From: Pseudomonadota bacterium
GTDB lineage: Bacteria > Pseudomonadota > Gammaproteobacteria > Xanthomonadales > Xanthomonadaceae
Assembly: GCA_023423605.1 (NCBI GenBank)
Contig: JAFAFF010000295.1
Span: 1 to 10,535, forward strand
Length of the DNA stretch: 10,535 nucleotides
Direction of reading: 5' to 3'
The position numbers and the translations under genes were made by a program. The stretch's first letter is position 1. The number at the start of each line of letters is the position of its first letter. Of the stretch, positions 1 through 9,724 are shown piece by piece. The notes beneath the pieces are model-generated. The model worked only from the letters and a program-made list of their open reading frames with translations, was not told where the DNA came from and made no database searches.

Positions 1-27
1 TGCTGCATGCGGGCAAGCACCGCGCCA

Positions 28-414
28 TCAGCGTGCGTCCCGATAGAGCCAGCGACCGTCGATCCTTTCGAAGCGGCTGTGCTCGGTCATCTTCACCGCG
101 CTGCCGCCACCGATGCGGTAGCGCGCGGTGAACCGTACCTCCGCATGATAGTGCTGCTGATGGTTTTCGTGGACGGTCAGGCCGAGCCACCGGGTGCGCT
201 GCCCGACTGGCTCCTCAAGCGACAGCTCGCGTGGGCGCGTATCCGGATGCCAGCTGTCCAGCAGGTAATCGGCCAGCCGCAGCACGTAGGCGCTGTAGCG
301 CGATCGCATCAGGGAGACGGCATCCGGTGCGCGCTCGCCGGCATGATAGCGCCCGCAGCAGGCGTCATACGGCGCATCCAGGCCGCAGAGACACGCTTCA
401 AGGACTTTGCTCAT
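28..414 (-). CDS. YchJ-family (UPF0225) SEC-C motif protein, short form
   Basis: This 128-residue protein has an N-terminal cysteine cluster typical of the SEC-C zinc-binding motif (C8, C10, C19, C20, then H24). The family body follows: [10 protein letters not shown] at about 35-44, [13 protein letters not shown] at 49-61, WLGLTV at 76-81 and a C-terminal [16 protein letters not shown]. This matches the YchJ/UPF0225 family, whose biochemical role is unsettled. E. coli YchJ carries a second SEC-C motif at its C-terminus; here the protein stops right after the RWLY segment, so that motif is absent. The ATG at 414 was chosen because the family starts just before the first cysteine pair; an upstream ATG at 504 would add 30 residues unlike the family. 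The gene is divergent from the permease gene at 519. Only 27 nt of downstream sequence are visible. Confidence 0.88.
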   Translation of the reverse strand: MSKVLEACLCGLDAPYDACCGRYHAGERAPDAVSLMRSRYSAYVLRLADYLLDSWHPDTRPRELSLEEPVGQRTRWLGLTVHENHQQHYHAEVRFTARYRIGGGSAVKMTEHSRFERIDGRWLYRDAR

Positions 415-518
415 GCCGCCATCTTCGCATGACCCGCAAGATACCTGTCGCCGGGCACGGGAATCTTCGGCAGGCGGTTCAGGCGTATGCTGTCGCCCCC
501 TCATGCAGGTACCTGTAC
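415..518. other. Divergent intergenic region
   Basis: A 104-nt spacer lies between the divergent YchJ-family gene and the TSUP permease gene. A TATGCT at 486-491 on the plus strand could be a -10 box for the permease, which would put the transcript start about 20 nt before the start codon. No convincing -35 partner is seen at the right distance. AGGT at 507-510 is a plausible weak ribosome binding site 8 nt before the GTG at 519. I see no operator or RNA structure. Confidence 0.35.
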
Positions 519-1295
519 GTGCTGGAACTGGTTCCCCCCGAACTCTGGTGGCTGGTGGCCATCGCCTTCATTGCCGGGGTGGTCGATGCAGCAGTCGGCG
601 GCGGTGGCCTGGTGCAGCTGCCCGGCCTGTTCACGGTACTCCCGCAGCACACGCCGGCGCTGCTGTTTGGTACCAACAAGTTCAGTTCCGCCTTCGGAAC
701 GGCGGCGGCGGCCTGGCGTTACGCACGCAATGTGCGTTTTCCCTGGCAGCCGGTGCTGTTCGCGGCGGCAACGGCGTTCGTGTTTTCCTTCGCCGGCGCG
801 ACGGCGGTCAGCCTGCTGCCCAAGGATGCGGTGCGTCCACTGGTGCTGGTACTGCTGGTGGCGATGCTGGTCTACACGCTGTGGAAGAAGGACTTCGGGG
901 CGCTGCACCGGCCGCGCGAAATCGGCCGGCGCGAGCTGGTCGTAGCGTTGCTGATCGGTGCGGCGATCGGCTTCTACGACGGCTTCTTCGGCCCGGGCAC
1001 CGGCAGTTTCCTGATTTTCCTGTTCATCCGCTTCTTCGGACTGGACTTCCTGCGTGCGTCGGCCGCGTCGAAGGTGGTCAATCTGTCGACGAATGTCGCC
1101 GCACTGTCGTTTTTCCTGCCGACGGGCAACGTGCTGCTGCTGTTCGCGGTGCCCATGGCGCTGGCCAACATCGTCGGTTCAGTGGTGGGCACGCGGCTGG
1201 CGCTGCGCGGTGGCACGCCGCTGATCCGGAAGTTCTTCGTGGTCCTGGTGGTGGTGCTGATCGCGCGGATGGGCTGGGACACGTTCGCCGGCTAG
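519..1295 (+). CDS. TSUP-family (TauE/SafE) membrane permease
   Basis: This 258-residue, very hydrophobic protein has about seven to eight membrane segments. It shows the internal two-fold repeat of the TSUP (sulfite exporter TauE/SafE, DUF81) family. The first half carries [15 protein letters not shown] (23-37) followed by [11 protein letters not shown] (51-61). The second half carries the matching [15 protein letters not shown] (151-165) and SKVVNLSTN (184-192). Family members move small anions such as sulfite, sulfonates or organosulfur compounds across the inner membrane; the substrate cannot be read from the sequence. The GTG at 519 is chosen because it starts just before the first membrane segment and follows AGGT at 507-510. 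No nearer in-frame ATG exists, and a start at 231 would overlap the YchJ-family gene with an atypical extension. Its stop codon interlocks with that of jetD in CTAG at 1292-1295. Confidence 0.88.
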   Translation: MLELVPPELWWLVAIAFIAGVVDAAVGGGGLVQLPGLFTVLPQHTPALLFGTNKFSSAFGTAAAAWRYARNVRFPWQPVLFAAATAFVFSFAGATAVSLLPKDAVRPLVLVLLVAMLVYTLWKKDFGALHRPREIGRRELVVALLIGAAIGFYDGFFGPGTGSFLIFLFIRFFGLDFLRASAASKVVNLSTNVAALSFFLPTGNVLLLFAVPMALANIVGSVVGTRLALRGGTPLIRKFFVVLVVVLIARMGWDTFAG

Positions 1296-2467
1296 CTGGC
1301 GGCCAGCTGCGCCCGTACCCGGGCCCAGGCGTATGCCCAATCGATGCGTTCCTGCTCCAGGCGCACCGCCGGGCCGAACGCGCCGCAGCGCAGCTGCGTG
1401 TACAGCGCCTGTTCGGCCGCGCCCAGGTTGGCCAGCCTTTCGGCGCGATGCATCCGTGGCTCGGTCCCCCAGCGGTCCTGCGGGCAGGACAGCAGCGTGG
1501 CTTCGTCCATCAGCAATGAACGTGCGTGCGGAAGATGGGCACGCAGCTTGTGCAGGATGACCAGCCCATGGGTATCGATGTCGCCCCAGTAGTGCACCGG
1601 CAGTTCGCGCAGCCAGGGCGTGGACCGCGCGAACTCCACTGCGCAGCCCTTGGCCATCAGCAGCAGCGTACCCGGCAGTGCGCCGCAGGCCAGGCCGGTC
1701 TGCAGGTTTTCGATCATCAGCACCTGGCGTACCGGCAACCGCAGGCGCTGGAACTCCTGCACCGGCGCCACGATGTCGGTCAGTCCGCCGAAACGCGCCG
1801 ACAACGCGGTATCCAGCAGTCGGAAGCGCAGGGTTTCCGGTGCGCTTCGCAACCCGGCGCGCTGTTCGAAACGCGTGGCCGGCGGGGCGCCCAGCGCCAG
1901 CAATGCGTCGCCGAGCAGCCGGTAATGGCCTTGCAGCCATTTGCTGTCGATGCCGGCAACGGGAATCTGCCGGGGGTACAGGCCACTGTGCGGATGCTGG
2001 TGAAGCCACTGCAGCACGCGCTGGATGCGCTGCAGTTCGGCCGCTCCGGTATCGGCCAGGACATCGAAGAATCGCCCTGCCAGACGCTGGTGCAGCGCCG
2101 GGTGATCCGGCCACAGGCCGATGAAGGACTGCAGCGCGTGCTGCGCACGCCGCCAGCGTTGCTGCTCGCCGAGGGCGGCCGCCACCACATCGGCATCGTC
2201 CAGCACCCAATGCGTGGGCAGATCCTGGGTGCCCAGCGATGACCAGGCCACCTGTCGTGTTTCAACATGGGCCTGGGCCTGCCACGCCTGGATCCAGTCG
2301 CCGAAGTGCTTCCAGCGCAGGTTCGCCTGTTTCTGGGTGGGCGGCTGCAGCGCGATGCGCTCGGGCCAGCACGCCGTACCCAGCAGCGCGTCGCTGCGCA
2401 GGCGCGGCCACTTCCGCCGCAGGCGCGCCAGCGCATCGGCCGGCATGAGCATCGTCGCAGCGTTCAT
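1292..2467 (-). CDS. jetD: Wadjet nuclease subunit JetD (DUF3322-DUF2220, Toprim)
   Basis: This 391-residue protein has an N-terminal DUF3322-type region (about 1-190, containing IDSKWLQGHYRLL at 173-185) and a C-terminal DUF2220 Toprim-like domain (about 200-385). The Toprim acidic residues are visible: E253 in MIENLQT (251-257), and D296 and D298 in YWGDIDTHG (293-301). In studied Wadjet systems JetD (MksG, EptD) resembles the DNA-cutting part of topoisomerase VI/Spo11 and cleaves circular DNA held by the JetABC motor. Intact acidic residues suggest an active nuclease. The ATG at 2467 is the first start in this frame; M6 and M8 are alternatives. I see no Shine-Dalgarno sequence before any of them, unlike jetB. 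The gene is last in the operon, separated from jetC by 85 nt with two hairpins, and its end overlaps the convergent permease gene. Confidence 0.93.
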   Translation of the reverse strand: MNAATMLMPADALARLRRKWPRLRSDALLGTACWPERIALQPPTQKQANLRWKHFGDWIQAWQAQAHVETRQVAWSSLGTQDLPTHWVLDDADVVAAALGEQQRWRRAQHALQSFIGLWPDHPALHQRLAGRFFDVLADTGAAELQRIQRVLQWLHQHPHSGLYPRQIPVAGIDSKWLQGHYRLLGDALLALGAPPATRFEQRAGLRSAPETLRFRLLDTALSARFGGLTDIVAPVQEFQRLRLPVRQVLMIENLQTGLACGALPGTLLLMAKGCAVEFARSTPWLRELPVHYWGDIDTHGLVILHKLRAHLPHARSLLMDEATLLSCPQDRWGTEPRMHRAERLANLGAAEQALYTQLRCGAFGPAVRLEQERIDWAYAWARVRAQLAAS

Positions 2468-2492
2468 GAGCGCAGTGATAGCACGAAGCCGG

Positions 2493-2520
2493 CGGGCCGG
2501 GTTGAACCACGCCCGGCCCG
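2493..2520 (-). other. GC-rich hairpin before jetD
   Basis: A perfect 9-bp stem pairs CGGGCCGGG at 2493-2501 with CCCGGCCCG at 2512-2520, around a 10-nt loop. In the direction of jet transcription it lies 25 nt before the jetD start codon. No T-tract follows either arm, so it is not a standard intrinsic terminator. It could slow transcription or ribosome access, or protect the upstream jetC message from 3' exonucleases. Confidence 0.6.
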
Positions 2521-2533
2521 GTCATCCGAAGGT

Positions 2534-2552
2534 CGCCGGGCAGGTCCCGGCG
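2534..2552 (-). other. GC-rich hairpin directly after the jetC stop
   Basis: A perfect 7-bp stem pairs CGCCGGG at 2534-2540 with CCCGGCG at 2546-2552, around a 5-nt loop. It begins on the base right after the jetC TAA stop codon and precedes the 2493-2520 hairpin by 13 nt. CTTCGG rather than a T-tract follows, so full termination is unlikely. Position and tandem layout point to a role in mRNA processing or in setting jetD output relative to jetABC, which is inference. Confidence 0.55.
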
Positions 2553-5500
2553 TTACGATCGGCTGCGTTCCGGCAGCTTGAGGCGCCTGGCTTGCTCGTC
2601 ATATTCGATCAGCAGCACGCCGGAATCGTGGCGGCCACTGATCTCCACGAAGCAGGCGCCGCCGATGAACGGCTCCAGGGTCATCACCGACTTCAGCGGC
2701 GTGGCCACCACCATCTGGAAGCCGAAGTTGTCGAAGATGTTCATCGCCAGTGCGGTGAACTCGTTGTCGGCCTTGTCGAACGCTTCGTCGAGCACCACGG
2801 CGGCGTAGCTGGGCAGCTGGCTGTCCACGCCACCCAGCTGGTAGCGCAGGGCGGCGGCCAGGCAGGTGGTGGCCAGTTTCTGCCGCTGGCCACCGGATTT
2901 GCCGGCACCACTGCGGTAGATCTCCACCTGCTGGCGCGTGGCCGCATCCAGCTCCACGCCGATGAACTCCACGTGAAGGCGCACGTCCAGTACATGTTCG
3001 CGCCAGCGCTTGTCTTCACCTTCCTGCGAGCCCAGGCGCGCCACCAGCGTACGCAGCACGGCGAACTGCGCCTCGGCGACATCGCGTGCTTCGGTCTGGT
3101 GGTGCGAGAGCACGTCGCGCAGTTGCTGGTGGAACTCCAGCACTTCCGGCAGGCGCCGGTCGCTGAGTTCGATGGTCAGCAGGGTGCCACGGTTGAACGG
3201 TACCTGCTCCAGGCTGGCATTGACCTCCTCCAGGCGCTGGCCGATCGACTTGCGCGCTTCGGCGCTGTGCCGCTGCAGGGCCAGCAGGTTGTTCTTGCTC
3301 TGGTTCTGCAGCAGGTCGAAGAAGCGTTCTTCATGCTGCGGCAGGCCATCGCGTTCCAGGCGCTGCAGGCGGGCCAGGAAATCATCGGCCGAGGCCACCG
3401 AAACCGTGAAGTCGCCGGACTCTTCCGGCCACTGCTGCACGAAGCGGCGGAAGCAGCCCAGCAGCTGGTTCTCGATACGGTTGAGGTCCTGCTGCGACGA
3501 CGACAACTGCTCGTTGAGCGTGTTGCTGATATGGCGCATGTGCGCTTCCAGCGTCTCCAGGCTCAACGGACCCAGGGCTTCCAGGCGCTGCTGCAGCCCG
3601 GCTTCCTGGGTGGCACCCAATGCCGGCAGCACCAGCGCGCGGCTCTTCTGGCGGTCCTTGTCCAGGCGGTCGCGTTCCCGTACCAGCTGGCCGCGCTCGA
3701 CGCGGGTGTCCTCGTAGGTACGGCGCGCCTGTTCGATATCCGCGCGGGTACTGTCGATCTCCGTGGCCAGCCGTGCCAGGTCGGCATTGCCCTCGCGCAG
3801 CGCGCGCAGGTTGGCTTCGATGTCGGCCAGGCGCTGCAGGGGCGCGGCCACGTCGATTTCATCCCAGGCCAGGTTCACCAGCTGGTTGCAGGCCAGGCGC
3901 CGCTCGTTGTCGCGCTCGCGCTGTGCGCGCAGCCGCGCGATATCCTCGTCGCAGCCAGCAATACGCTGCGCAAGTTCCTGCGCTTCCTTCTGGAACAGCG
4001 ACAGCTTGTCACGGTTGTTGAAGCCCAGCAGCCAGCGACGACGGTCGTTCACCGCAGTGCGGTCGTCCTTTTCGAAACGGTCGCCGGGATGCTTGACCTG
4101 GCCTTCCCGGGTGATGCCGCGTTCGACGTTGCGCAGCTGGCGGGCATCGACGCATTCGTAATCGAAGCGCTTGCCGAGTTCGCGGCGCAGCCACGGCTCG
4201 AACGAACTGTCGCGCAGTTCGAGCTTGTGCAGCAGCGAACGTGCGGAGGGATCACGGGCGAACGCTTCGTCGTTGCGACGCACCCGGTAGTACGTGAAAC
4301 GCATTCCCAGGTGGGTACGGTTGACCCACTCGGCGACGTCGCTGTAGTGGCGGTCGTCCACCAGCAGCGATTGCGCGAAGCCGGACAACACGCGTTCGAT
4401 GGCGCCCTGCCAGCCGATCTCGTCCTGGCGGACCTGGATCAGCTCACCGACGAAGGGCAGCGCGGCTTCCGGCACGCCGGTTTCCTCGGCCAGCCGGGCG
4501 CGCAGCTTCTGCAGCGGGGCGGGAATGCTGGACGGGTTGCGTTCGAGCGCCTCCAGCTCGGCGCGCACTTCGCCGAAGCGGCGTTCGTCGTCGCGCCGGC
4601 CACCCAGGCGCTCGCTGATGGCTTCATCGAGTGCGGCCGATGCGCGCTGGCGGTCGTGCAGTTCGCCCTGCGCGCGGTCGACCAGCTCGGCGAAGCCATG
4701 GGCGCTGTCCGGCAGTACCGCCTGCAGCTGCCCGGCCGCCTGACGCGCCTGTTCGCGCTTGGCCTGGCGGCGGTCGCGTTCGCCTTCTGCCCGCCCCTGC
4801 TCGCGCTCCAGTTCCTCGATGCGCTCTCCGCCCTGCTGGCGGCGCTGCAGCTCCAGTTCGGCCAGCCGTTCCTGGTGGTTGTCCAGGGCCGCCCGGCGCT
4901 GGGTCTCCTCACCCAGCAGGCCACGGTCGCGCACGTCCAGTTCATGCAGGCGCGCTTCCAGCAGTTGCTGACGACGCGATTCGCGGAAGCTGTCGATGCC
5001 GAGCTTGAGCGTTTCATCGTCCGCGCGCCGGGCGTTCATCGCCTTCAGTTCGTTGAAGTGCTCGCGCGCGGGCGCCAGCGTCTCCACCTGCCGGCGTGCG
5101 GTGACCACGGCCTGGTGCGCACCGTCGAGCTCGGCGAAATCGTTGACCAGGCGTTCGGCCGCATCGAAGGTCTTCGGTACGTCCAGCATGAAATCACGCA
5201 GGAAGACGTTGAGATCGCCGAGATTCTTGGCCGACTGCGTCTTGTGCAGCAGGCGCAGGGCCATCTCGTTGTCAATTCCCAGCAGGTGCCGGAAGCGTTC
5301 GGCGTAGCCGGCGAAACTGTCGAAATGATGGACGTCGCCCAGTTTCTGCTTCAGCCGGCGCAGGTCCAGGTCGAAGCCGCCCAGGTCCTTTGCAATGTCG
5401 AAGGGGCGTTCGGCGATGAGGTAATGGCGGCGCACATCGGCGGCGGCGGTGCCGTTGCCGGTGATCCAGAACAGCCGCACCAGGCTGACCACGCGGCCTT

Positions 5501-5903
5501 CGCCGTTGCGGTATTCCAGCACCAGTGCCGTCCACGTGGCGCCCTTGCGCAGGTACTGGGTGGCGATTTCGCCGGTACCGCTGTCCTGCTGGTCCGCCCA
5601 TGCACCGCGCACATAGGACACCAGGTTGCGATCGCGCCCACTGCGCTCGGCTTCGCGGGCGGCCGCGTTGAAGTCGACGATGGCCGGCGGTACCAGCAGG
5701 GCCGACATCGCATCGAGCAGCGTGGACTTGCCCGACCCGGAGCGGCCGACGAACAGGAAGCCGCGTTCGGCGATGGGGACTTCGGTGAGGCCGTTGAAGG
5801 TGCCCCAGTTGTGCACCTGCAGGCGGCGCATGCGGAACTGCTGCAGGCGCGGATCCGGCAGGCCGTCGTTGAACAATGCGGGGGTGTGCTTGGAAAGAGC
5901 CAT
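2553..5903 (-). CDS. jetC: Wadjet SMC-like ATPase subunit JetC (MukB/MksB/SbcC-like)
   Basis: This 1116-residue SMC-type ATPase has its head split between the two ends. The Walker A GRSGSGKST is at 53-61. The ABC signature SGGQ is at 1003-1006, with Walker B VVLDEA at 1036-1041 and a D-loop FDKAD at 1042-1046. Long charged, heptad-like coiled-coil stretches (about 230-470 and 620-900) flank a hinge-like globular region (about 470-620, including PFVGELIQVRQDEIGWQGAI). This layout and length match JetC (MksB, EptC, COG4913), which dimerises, binds JetA and JetB, and extrudes DNA loops using ATP. All head motifs are intact. The ATG at 5903 follows a weak CGGAA ribosome site at 5910-5914 and lies 16 nt after the jetB stop, consistent with coupled translation. 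The alternative of a housekeeping MukB is ruled out by the JetA, JetB and JetD neighbours. Confidence 0.95.
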   Translation of the reverse strand: MALSKHTPALFNDGLPDPRLQQFRMRRLQVHNWGTFNGLTEVPIAERGFLFVGRSGSGKSTLLDAMSALLVPPAIVDFNAAAREAERSGRDRNLVSYVRGAWADQQDSGTGEIATQYLRKGATWTALVLEYRNGEGRVVSLVRLFWITGNGTAAADVRRHYLIAERPFDIAKDLGGFDLDLRRLKQKLGDVHHFDSFAGYAERFRHLLGIDNEMALRLLHKTQSAKNLGDLNVFLRDFMLDVPKTFDAAERLVNDFAELDGAHQAVVTARRQVETLAPAREHFNELKAMNARRADDETLKLGIDSFRESRRQQLLEARLHELDVRDRGLLGEETQRRAALDNHQERLAELELQRRQQGGERIEELEREQGRAEGERDRRQAKREQARQAAGQLQAVLPDSAHGFAELVDRAQGELHDRQRASAALDEAISERLGGRRDDERRFGEVRAELEALERNPSSIPAPLQKLRARLAEETGVPEAALPFVGELIQVRQDEIGWQGAIERVLSGFAQSLLVDDRHYSDVAEWVNRTHLGMRFTYYRVRRNDEAFARDPSARSLLHKLELRDSSFEPWLRRELGKRFDYECVDARQLRNVERGITREGQVKHPGDRFEKDDRTAVNDRRRWLLGFNNRDKLSLFQKEAQELAQRIAGCDEDIARLRAQRERDNERRLACNQLVNLAWDEIDVAAPLQRLADIEANLRALREGNADLARLATEIDSTRADIEQARRTYEDTRVERGQLVRERDRLDKDRQKSRALVLPALGATQEAGLQQRLEALGPLSLETLEAHMRHISNTLNEQLSSSQQDLNRIENQLLGCFRRFVQQWPEESGDFTVSVASADDFLARLQRLERDGLPQHEERFFDLLQNQSKNNLLALQRHSAEARKSIGQRLEEVNASLEQVPFNRGTLLTIELSDRRLPEVLEFHQQLRDVLSHHQTEARDVAEAQFAVLRTLVARLGSQEGEDKRWREHVLDVRLHVEFIGVELDAATRQQVEIYRSGAGKSGGQRQKLATTCLAAALRYQLGGVDSQLPSYAAVVLDEAFDKADNEFTALAMNIFDNFGFQMVVATPLKSVMTLEPFIGGACFVEISGRHDSGVLLIEYDEQARRLKLPERSRS

Positions 5904-5919
5904 GCAGGGTTCCGTTGGA

Positions 5920-8747
<2,828 letters not shown>

Positions 8748-8777
8748 TGCGTACAGCGTCCCGAACGGGGGGCGAGC

Positions 8778-8783
8778 ATCGTA
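8778..8783 (-). promoter_or_regulatory. Possible -10 box of folE
   Basis: TACGAT on the minus strand sits 30 nt before the folE start codon and matches the sigma-70 -10 consensus at four of six positions. No good -35 element is seen at 16-18 nt, so this is tentative. It would give a 5' leader of about 25 nt. Confidence 0.25.
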
Positions 8784-8877
8784 CCCGACCAGAGGGTGGG
8801 TCGTCCTGCAGGGAGGGTGCATCGGCAGTCTCCCTGCCGTGTCGTTGCCACTGGTCTGGGGTGAGAGAGGGCTGCTG

Positions 8878-9007
8878 CCTGGCGGGTGCGGGCTGCTGCG
8901 CTGATAGGTGCGGGTTGCTGCCCTGGTGGCTGCGGCGCTTGCCCTGGTGGATGCGGCGGCTTGCCCTGGTGGATGCGGGCGGCTGTCCTGGTGGGTGCGG
9001 ACCGTTG
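8878..9007 (+). repeat. Tandem array of six 21-22 bp repeats
   Basis: Six imperfect units are arranged head to tail: 8878-8898, 8899-8920, 8921-8941, 8942-8963, 8964-8985 and 8986-9007. The core is CCCTGGTGGATGCGG followed by a variable CGGCTTG-like end. Units three to five are the most alike, and the second is the most diverged. The period is about two DNA helical turns, so equivalent bases face the same side. The array lies upstream of folE and could be a minisatellite or a site array for a DNA-binding protein. It is not translated in a consistent frame. Confidence 0.75.
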
Positions 9008-9014
9008 GTCCGCA
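8996..9014. repeat. Perfect 8-bp hairpin at the end of the repeat array
   Basis: TGCGGACC at 8996-9003 pairs with GGTCCGCA at 9007-9014 around a GTT loop. It overlaps the last tandem repeat. No T-tract follows on either strand, so it is not a typical terminator. GTTGGTCCG at 9004-9012 can instead pair perfectly with CGGACCAAC at 9037-9045, so two exclusive folds are possible in RNA. Confidence 0.5.
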
Positions 9015-9116
9015 TCGCTTCTGCCCTGGCATTCAACGGACCAACCCTCCGCACTCGCGGGCGTGGAGTTGCTGGCGGAAGCAGGCACAACGCTTTCCTC
9101 AACCCATCCAGTAAAA

Positions 9117-9151
9117 CCTATTGATAGGAATGAAATTAGTAGTATCCTATC
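9117..9151 (+). promoter_or_regulatory. Likely MarR operator (CCTAT/ATAGG inverted repeats)
   Basis: CCTAT at 9117-9121 and ATAGG at 9124-9128 form an inverted repeat with a 2-nt gap. A further arm, TCCTATC at 9145-9151, mirrors GATAGGA at 9123-9129. These arms cover the likely promoter just before the MarR gene. MarR proteins commonly bind such short palindromes at their own promoter and block RNA polymerase until an inducer binds; that role is inferred here. Confidence 0.5.
9121..9148 (+). promoter_or_regulatory. Likely sigma-70 promoter of the marR efflux operon
   Basis: TTGATA at 9121-9126 matches the -35 consensus at five of six positions. TATCCT at 9143-9148 matches the -10 box at four of six, with a 16-nt spacer. 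The region is markedly AT-rich against its surroundings. Transcription would start near 9155, only a few bases before the ATG at 9160, which would make the mRNA nearly leaderless. Confidence 0.5.
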
Positions 9152-9159
9152 TATCTCTT

Positions 9160-9615
9160 ATGGACCGACCCCTCGACGAACGCACCCGGCTGCAGATGCA
9201 GCTCAGCTCCGGCCTGCTCTATGCAGGGCGGCAGTGGCAACGCCTGGCCGACTCGCGGCTCGGCAGCTACGGCATCTCCACCGCCTGCACCATGCCACTG
9301 CTGCTGATCGGCCGCTCCGGCGGTGGCATCCGCCAGGTGACGCTGGCCCATCAGCTGGGCATGGAAGGCCCCTCGCTGGTGCGCCTGCTGGACAAGCTGT
9401 GCGCCAGCGGACTGGTACGCCGCGAAAGTGATGCCAGCGACCGCCGCGCCAACCTGCTGTGGCTGACCGACGAGGGCCACGCACTGGTCAGCGAGCTGGA
9501 AGACCAGTTGATCGGCCTGCGCCAGGACGTGTTCGGCGAGCTTTCCATGGATGAACTGCACGCCGTGCTGAAGGCATGGCGCCTGCTGGCCGAGGCCGCC
9601 GACCGCATAACGTAA
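9160..9615 (+). CDS. MarR-family transcriptional repressor
   Basis: This 151-residue protein has the MarR winged helix-turn-helix at about 40-108. The recognition region is RQVTLAHQLGMEGPSLVRLLDKL (58-80), and the wing DASDRRANLLWLTDEG (91-106) carries the family D-x-R-R motif. Flanking helices would form the dimer interface. Such proteins repress efflux genes and release DNA on binding phenolic or lipophilic compounds. The ATG at 9160 is preferred. Upstream in-frame starts (TTG 9121, ATG 9130) lie on top of the promoter/operator and lack a properly spaced ribosome site. No Shine-Dalgarno precedes 9160 either, fitting a leaderless transcript. The gene heads a plus-strand set with a DUF1656 protein and an HlyD-type adaptor, so it most likely controls that efflux operon and itself. 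Confidence 0.9.
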   Translation: MDRPLDERTRLQMQLSSGLLYAGRQWQRLADSRLGSYGISTACTMPLLLIGRSGGGIRQVTLAHQLGMEGPSLVRLLDKLCASGLVRRESDASDRRANLLWLTDEGHALVSELEDQLIGLRQDVFGELSMDELHAVLKAWRLLAEAADRIT

Positions 9616-9636
9616 GCCCGTTGTCCCTGGAACACC

Positions 9637-9662
9637 GCCGCTGCCGTGCACGCGCCAGCGGC
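9637..9662 (+). terminator. Weak terminator-like hairpin after marR
   Basis: GCCGCTG at 9637-9643 pairs perfectly with CAGCGGC at 9656-9662 around a 12-nt loop and is followed by TTTCG. It lies 21 nt after the marR stop. The short T-run and large loop suggest at most partial termination, which could lower expression of the downstream efflux genes relative to the repressor. Confidence 0.3.
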
Positions 9663-9688
9663 TTTCGCCCGTTGCCGTTGTCCTGTTG

Positions 9689-9719
9689 CCCCTCCCCCTC
9701 CCCCATCTCGCCCCCGCCC
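9689..9719 (-). other. G-quadruplex-type motif (C-rich on the plus strand)
   Basis: The plus strand has C-runs of 4, 5, 5, 5 and 3 bases, separated by 1, 1, 6 and 1 bases. The minus strand therefore satisfies the usual four-G-run quadruplex pattern. It lies in the marR-DUF1656 gap, where the plus-strand transcript would be C-rich and unstructured. No ribosome site for the DUF1656 gene is seen near it. Confidence 0.45.
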
Positions 9720-9724
9720 TGCCG

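Larger units (their letters stand above)
8748..9159. other. Non-coding region between divergent folE and marR
   Basis: These 412 nt contain no credible gene. From the folE side they hold a possible folE -10 box (8778-8783), a G-rich stretch, six tandem 21-22 bp repeats (8878-9007), a perfect hairpin (8996-9014), about 100 nt of unremarkable sequence, and then an AT-rich MarR promoter/operator (9117-9151). Open frames across it change frame-specific peptide at every repeat because the units are 21 or 22 bp long, which argues against coding. Confidence 0.7.

Noticed and set aside
231..518. Extended TSUP permease start at 231
   Set aside because: It would overlap the YchJ-family gene on the other strand and add an Arg-rich, non-membrane N-terminus. 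The family starts just before the first membrane segment.
8878..9007. CRISPR array
   Set aside because: The units are contiguous 21-22 bp imperfect repeats without spacers, and there are no cas genes.
8748..9032. N-terminal extension of FolE through the upstream open frame
   Set aside because: The extension only translates the 21-22 bp repeats and other non-coding sequence. FolE proteins normally start near the ATG at 8747.
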